A DNA stretch of 37,245 nucleotides from Elusimicrobiota bacterium. Lineage in GTDB: Bacteria > Elusimicrobiota > Elusimicrobia > Elusimicrobiales > UBA9959. The notes under the pieces are model-generated. The model was not told the DNA's origin and searched no databases. It saw nothing but the letters and a program-made list of their open reading frames with translations. How positions within the stretch are numbered: the stretch's first letter is position 1; each line of letters opens with the position of its first letter. Position numbers and translations under genes: made by a program. The stretch is taken from positions 1 through 37,245 of the forward strand of contig JAUSCK010000006.1 in assembly GCA_030651035.1 (NCBI GenBank), in the 5' to 3' direction. Positions 33,470 through 37,245 of the stretch are shown here, in pieces.

Positions 33470-34615
33470 CTATTTTTCTTTCTCGCCGATGAAGATCTGT
33501 ATTTTCGCGTCTTTGTGCAGTTCCTTTATATAGGCGCCCAGCTCGGCGGCGAAGGAATTCTGCGCCAGCACCTGCTCCAGGTCTTCCTTTACGGCCTCGT
33601 AGCGCAGCTTCTGGGCCGCGCGCTTCTCCTCGAGGCGCAGTATATGCCAGCCGAACTTGCTTTCCACCGGCTGGGAATTCTCGCCCACCTGCAGCTTAAA
33701 GGCCTCCGTGTCCACTTCGGGCGGCAGCATGCCCTTCACCACGTAGCCCAGGTCGCCGCCGCGCTGGGCGCTCTCCTGGTCTTCGGAATTCTTCACCGCG
33801 GCCTCGTCGAAATCCAGGCTGCCGTCCAGGTTCTTGCGCAGGGCCAGGGCCTTTTCCTGGGCGGCCTTCTTCTCCTCCGGGGTCGCGCCCTCTTTGAGCT
33901 TGACCAGGATGTGGCGCAGGTGTAGGCGCTCGGCGGTTATCTCCTTGAATTTCCCGGCCACGGCCAGCAGGTCCTGCATGGCCTCCGCGTCCAGGCCTTT
34001 TATCGAGGCCTCTTCGCCCTTGAGCACCAGGATAATATTGTCAAAATAGGCCTTCGTCTCGGCGTCGCCGGGCATCTTGGCGCGGGTTTTTATGGTTTCC
34101 TGCACCAGCTTCTGCACCATAAGCTGCCTGCGTATGCGCTCCCGGAACTCCTCCAGCGTGACGCCTTCTTTCTTGAGCTCGCCGCGGAAGGCCTCCTCGG
34201 CCTTCTCCGTTGAAAGCTGGCCCCCGTCGGGGGAGCGGGAGAAGCGCTTGCGTATCTCGGCTACGCCGGTTTCCAGCTCGCGCTCGTAAACCTTTATTTT
34301 CAGTGACTCGGCTTTCTGCCGCAGCAGGGCCTCGTCCACCAGCTTGTCCAGGGCGGCTTTTTCCAGCTGCGCGGCGGCGTCCTTCTGCTTGAAGAAGTCA
34401 GGCATCGCGGCGGCGTACTGCTCGGTCAGCGCCTCCTTGGCCCGCTGGTAGTCGGAAATGGTGACCGCCTCGTTGTTCACCCTCGCGGCCAGCTCCTCCA
34501 CCACCTTGGCCTGGGCGGGGGCGGCCAGGGCGCAGAGCGCCGAGACCAGCAGGAATTTACCCCGAACTTTGGCCCGGGCACGGGAAAAAGTGCCGGGTTT
34601 ATTTATAGTTTTCAT
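33470..34615 (-). CDS. SurA-like periplasmic chaperone / PpiC peptidyl-prolyl isomerase
   Basis: Starting at ATG 34615 gives 381 residues with a signal peptide ending at PAQA near residue 36 and a strong ribosome site (GTGGAGG, 6 nt spacing). The longer upstream reading adds 29 residues without signal character. Residues ~40-165 match a SurA_N domain (ARVNNEAVTISD...). A PpiC/rotamase domain follows (~260-355) with LRHILVK, GGDLGYV and KFGWHIL motifs. It probably folds outer-membrane barrel proteins, such as the PorV-like protein. The start overlaps the end of the upstream lipoprotein gene by 17 nt, so the two are co-translated. Confidence 0.88.
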   Translation of the reverse strand: MKTINKPGTFSRARAKVRGKFLLVSALCALAAPAQAKVVEELAARVNNEAVTISDYQRAKEALTEQYAAAMPDFFKQKDAAAQLEKAALDKLVDEALLRQKAESLKIKVYERELETGVAEIRKRFSRSPDGGQLSTEKAEEAFRGELKKEGVTLEEFRERIRRQLMVQKLVQETIKTRAKMPGDAETKAYFDNIILVLKGEEASIKGLDAEAMQDLLAVAGKFKEITAERLHLRHILVKLKEGATPEEKKAAQEKALALRKNLDGSLDFDEAAVKNSEDQESAQRGGDLGYVVKGMLPPEVDTEAFKLQVGENSQPVESKFGWHILRLEEKRAAQKLRYEAVKEDLEQVLAQNSFAAELGAYIKELHKDAKIQIFIGEKEK

Positions 34616-35402
34616 CGATAACCTCCACTTTATTCTTCTCCTGGAACTTGGCCAGGTAGGCGTCGAACTTCTTCTTTTCCAGTATCTTGCGGACCCGCTC
34701 AAGCGCAGGGCCTTGCGGCGCCTTGTCCTGCGCCAGTTTCTTTATTATGTGGAAGCCCATGGCGGTTTTTACTATGCCCTGGGTTTCTCCGGTGCGCATC
34801 TTGAAGGCCATGTCCTCCAGCTCGGGCATGAACTCGCCGTACATCACCGGCGGCAGGCGCACGGTTTCCTTGTCCAGCGAGTATTCCCTGGCGGTCCTGT
34901 CGAAGTCGGCCCCGGACTTGAGCTTTTTAATGACCTTTTCCGCTTCCTCGTAGCTGGGCAGGAGTATGTGGGCCAGCGTCACGGTGTTGGGATATTTCTG
35001 GTAATACTCCTGCGCCTCCTGGTCAGTGACCTTCAGCTCTTTTGAGCGCATGTCGTCTATCCACATGCGGGTAAGCATGAAGTCCTTGTAGGCCTGCAGG
35101 GTATCCTTCATTTCCTTCTCTTTTTCCTTTACCTTGCCCTTGTAGTCGCCGCCGGAAGCCACGCGGCTGGTGCGCGCGGCTATCAGCATAAGCCGCTCGT
35201 GGATTATAACGTCTAAAAACTGCCTGCGCCCCGGCTTGGAAGCCAGGTATTCCTGCGCCGCCGGGCTTATCTCCGCGAATTTCTCCTGCAGATAAGTTTC
35301 GGTTATCTTTTCAGAGCCCACCCTGGCAACCACCTTGCCGTCATGCTTTGAGCAGGCCGAGAGCGCGACAGCAGCTGCGATGAGCGTAATAAGTCTTTTC
35401 AT
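34599..35402 (-). CDS. PrsA/SurA-like lipoprotein with PpiC-type domain
   Basis: 267 residues. The start at 35402 gives a lipoprotein signal with lipobox LSAC (Cys ~17). After KVVARVGSEKIT (SurA_N-like beginning) a PpiC-type domain is seen at ~130-230 with LAHILLPS, FDRTAREYS and GFHIIKKL motifs. No Shine-Dalgarno is obvious. It resembles PrsA-type foldases; the active-site residues were not checked. It pairs with the SurA-like gene through a 17-nt overlap, giving two periplasmic foldases in one transcript upstream of pdxA. Confidence 0.85.
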   Translation of the reverse strand: MKRLITLIAAAVALSACSKHDGKVVARVGSEKITETYLQEKFAEISPAAQEYLASKPGRRQFLDVIIHERLMLIAARTSRVASGGDYKGKVKEKEKEMKDTLQAYKDFMLTRMWIDDMRSKELKVTDQEAQEYYQKYPNTVTLAHILLPSYEEAEKVIKKLKSGADFDRTAREYSLDKETVRLPPVMYGEFMPELEDMAFKMRTGETQGIVKTAMGFHIIKKLAQDKAPQGPALERVRKILEKKKFDAYLAKFQEKNKVEVIDENYK

Positions 35403-35539
35403 ATATTAGTGTAAATCTATCATTTTAGCCTCAAGCCGGGCAATCGGGAGAGGGGAAAGTGGACGGTATGCAGGTTTTAAGGAACGCTGTCTCCCTTCTT
35501 TCGCTGTCTACTTACAACTATCGCCGTTCCATAATTTAT

Positions 35540-35545
35540 TATAAT
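35540..35545 (+). promoter_or_regulatory. -10-like TATAAT immediately before the PBP start
   Basis: TATAAT at 35540-35545 ends 6 nt before ATG 35552, which would put the transcription start at or near the A of the ATG. No Shine-Dalgarno and no good -35 are seen, so a leaderless transcript is possible but unproven. Confidence 0.3.
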
Positions 35546-35551
35546 CAGTAT

Positions 35552-37245
35552 ATGGGTTTCATCCGTAAATTCCTGGATTATCTGGACGGGCTTTCGGCCC
35601 GGGAGCTGGTCCTCAAGGCGGTTTATATCATAGGGGTGCTGTCCGCCGCCTGCATCCTGGTCGCCTCCGTGCTGATGCGCAAGACGCTTACCGATATCCC
35701 CTCGATAGACAAGCTCGACGAGTATACGCCCTCTCTTACTACCTACGTTTACGATATAAATAACCAGGTGATAAAGGAATTCTCGGTGGAGAAGCGGTCT
35801 ATCCTGCCGCTGAGCAAGATCCCCGTGGATATGCAGAACGCCGTTATCGCGATGGAGGACCAGAATTTTTTCCGGCACTGGGGGATCTCGCCCAGGGGCA
35901 TCATGCGGGCGCTGCTGCGCGACATCCTGCACCGGCGCAGCGCCCAGGGCGGCTCCACCATCACCCAGCAGCTTTCCCGCGGCATCTTCCTCAAGGCCGA
36001 GAAAACCATCACGCGCAAAGTAAAGGAGATAGTCCTGGCCCTGCAGATAGAGCGCAATTTCTCGAAGCAGGAAATACTTACGCTGTATCTTAACCAGATC
36101 TATTTCGGCAACGGCGTCTACGGCGTGCAATCGGCCTCCAAGCTTTATTTCGGCAAGGACGTCTCCGAGATGACGCTCGGCGAGTGCGCCATGCTCACAG
36201 GCCTGATCCCCTCCCCGGAGCGCTTCTCGCCTTTCAACAGTCTTGAAAAGGCGACGCAGCGCCGCAGCCTGGTGCTGCAGCGCATGAAGAATGAAAATTA
36301 TATCACCGCCGCGGAGGCGGCCGCCGCCGCTACCGAGCCTATTCCCAGGGAAAAATCCACGCTGTTCTCCAGCCACGCGGCTTACTTCGTGGAATACGTG
36401 CGCCAGCAGCTGGAGCCTAAATACGGCGTGACGCAGCTTTGGAAGGGCGGCATGAAGATCTATACCACGCTGGACCTCGCCATGCAGATACCGGCGGAAG
36501 CTATCATGGAGAAGAACCTGGCCAAGTACGACGTGGACGCGGCCAAGAACCGCGCCCCGCTGCCCGAGTCCGCCACCGATAATGAGAAAGAGGCCGAGGT
36601 TATAGCTTCGTCCGTCCCGCTGCAGGGAGCTTTTATCATACTCGACACGAAAACCGGCGCGATAAAGGCCATGATAGGCGGGCGCAACTACGAGGTCAGC
36701 AAGTTCAACCGCGTGACGCAGGCCGCGCGCCAGGCCGGCTCCACCTTCAAGCCCATGGTCTGGATGGCCGCCCTGATGAACGGCTATACCCCGGCCAGCC
36801 TGGTGGAAGATTCCCCGATGGCCTATTATTACGACGGCAAGGACTGGCGGCTGCTCGAAGGAGCCACGGACCAGTACTCCATAGACCTGGCCATACAGCC
36901 CTTCCTGGGCAACAAGGATTTCAAGATCTGGGTGCCGAACAACTTCGACAGCAAGTTCCAGGGCCGCATAACCCTGCGCCGCGGGCTGGAGCTTTCGCGC
37001 AACCTCTCGTCGGTCTACCTGGTGACCCGGGTGGGCCCCACGCTGGTGGCCGACGTGGCGCACCGCGCCGGCATCAAGCGCAACCTCGAGGCCGTGCCCT
37101 CGATCGGGCTCGGAACCTCGGGGGTGAGCCCCATGGAAATGACCAGCTCTTTTTCCACTTTCGCCAACGGCGGCATCCACGCCGTGCCTTTCGGCGTGCT
37201 GAAGGTGACGGATAATGCGGGCCGCGTGCTCGAGGAGTTCGTGCC
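35552..37245 (+). CDS. Class A penicillin-binding protein (PBP1A-like), 3' end outside window
   Basis: The frame runs open from ATG 35552 to the window edge (564 codons plus two bases) and no stop is met. A TM (~22-44) precedes a GT51 glycosyltransferase domain: EDQNFFRHWG with the catalytic Glu at E102, then QGGSTITQQLSR, a KEIVLALQIERNFSK segment and LYLNQIYFGNGVYGV. The transpeptidase domain follows, with the SxxK serine at S397 (GSTFKP) and the SxN motif SRN; KTG lies beyond the edge. It polymerises and cross-links peptidoglycan at the inner membrane. It is divergent from the PrsA-like gene. A long minus-strand open frame across it (35477-37180) is a shadow. Confidence 0.95.
   Translation, partial: MGFIRKFLDYLDGLSARELVLKAVYIIGVLSAACILVASVLMRKTLTDIPSIDKLDEYTPSLTTYVYDINNQVIKEFSVEKRSILPLSKIPVDMQNAVIAMEDQNFFRHWGISPRGIMRALLRDILHRRSAQGGSTITQQLSRGIFLKAEKTITRKVKEIVLALQIERNFSKQEILTLYLNQIYFGNGVYGVQSASKLYFGKDVSEMTLGECAMLTGLIPSPERFSPFNSLEKATQRRSLVLQRMKNENYITAAEAAAAATEPIPREKSTLFSSHAAYFVEYVRQQLEPKYGVTQLWKGGMKIYTTLDLAMQIPAEAIMEKNLAKYDVDAAKNRAPLPESATDNEKEAEVIASSVPLQGAFIILDTKTGAIKAMIGGRNYEVSKFNRVTQAARQAGSTFKPMVWMAALMNGYTPASLVEDSPMAYYYDGKDWRLLEGATDQYSIDLAIQPFLGNKDFKIWVPNNFDSKFQGRITLRRGLELSRNLSSVYLVTRVGPTLVADVAHRAGIKRNLEAVPSIGLGTSGVSPMEMTSSFSTFANGGIHAVPFGVLKVTDNAGRVLEEFV

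Noticed and set aside
35477-37180. 567-codon minus-strand frame
   Set aside because: It lies opposite a clear class A PBP with catalytic motifs; shadow only.

Overview
The window is GC-rich, uses ATA for isoleucine often, and carries genes of a Gram-negative (diderm) bacterium: SurA/PrsA-type periplasmic chaperones, a class A penicillin-binding protein, an OmpA-type MotB, a PorV/UPF0164-like outer-membrane protein and lipoboxes. PorV-like and FlgD/T9SS-like C-terminal modules, dispersed intergenic repeats and divergent flagellar-motor parts together suggest an uncultured lineage such as Elusimicrobiota. That is inference; no rRNA or other phylogenetic marker is present.

Layout. Bases 1-17127 are the 3' part of one giant surface/secreted protein gene, open at the window's left edge (5708 residues visible). 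It holds three successive repeat families, an FnIII-like domain and a C-terminal domain of the FlgD-Ig/T9SS type A sorting kind. A sigma70-type promoter (17152-17179), a cyclic-di-GMP-I (GEMM-I) riboswitch (about 17224-17302) and a hairpin holding a start codon (17351-17373) lead into a PorV/UPF0164-like protein with C-terminal TPRs (17363-18916). Then come a FliF-FliG-TPR fusion (19058-20968), a long proline-rich/coiled-coil protein with hendecad repeats (21154-23682), FlbD (23834-24061), MotA (24099-24881), MotB (24912-25703) and a lipoprotein (25851-26600). Next are mnmA and ddl, a convergent GYF-domain membrane protein (29041-30993, minus), a divergent membrane-anchored PrcB_C-like protein (31306-32184), the minus-strand group PrsA-like lipoprotein / SurA-like chaperone / pdxA, and a divergent class A PBP truncated by the right edge.

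How the genes may work together. The centre encodes a MotAB stator and a minimal rotor in which the FliF periplasmic/TM part is covalently joined to FliG middle and C domains. No filament, hook, rod, export or C-ring FliM/FliN gene is present here. The motor lies beside a giant adhesin-like protein, a PorV-like outer-membrane protein, a large coiled-coil protein and a lipoprotein, under an apparent c-di-GMP riboswitch. The most economical hypothesis is an envelope-spanning rotary motor that moves or exports surface proteins (gliding, adhesion or secretion), a functional parallel to Agl-Glt or GldLM-T9SS built from flagellar stator and rotor parts. It must be tested against the rest of the genome.

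Most gene junctions hold short-period repeats (7, 8 or 9 nt) often arranged as inverted repeats. One 9-nt-period family occurs five times.
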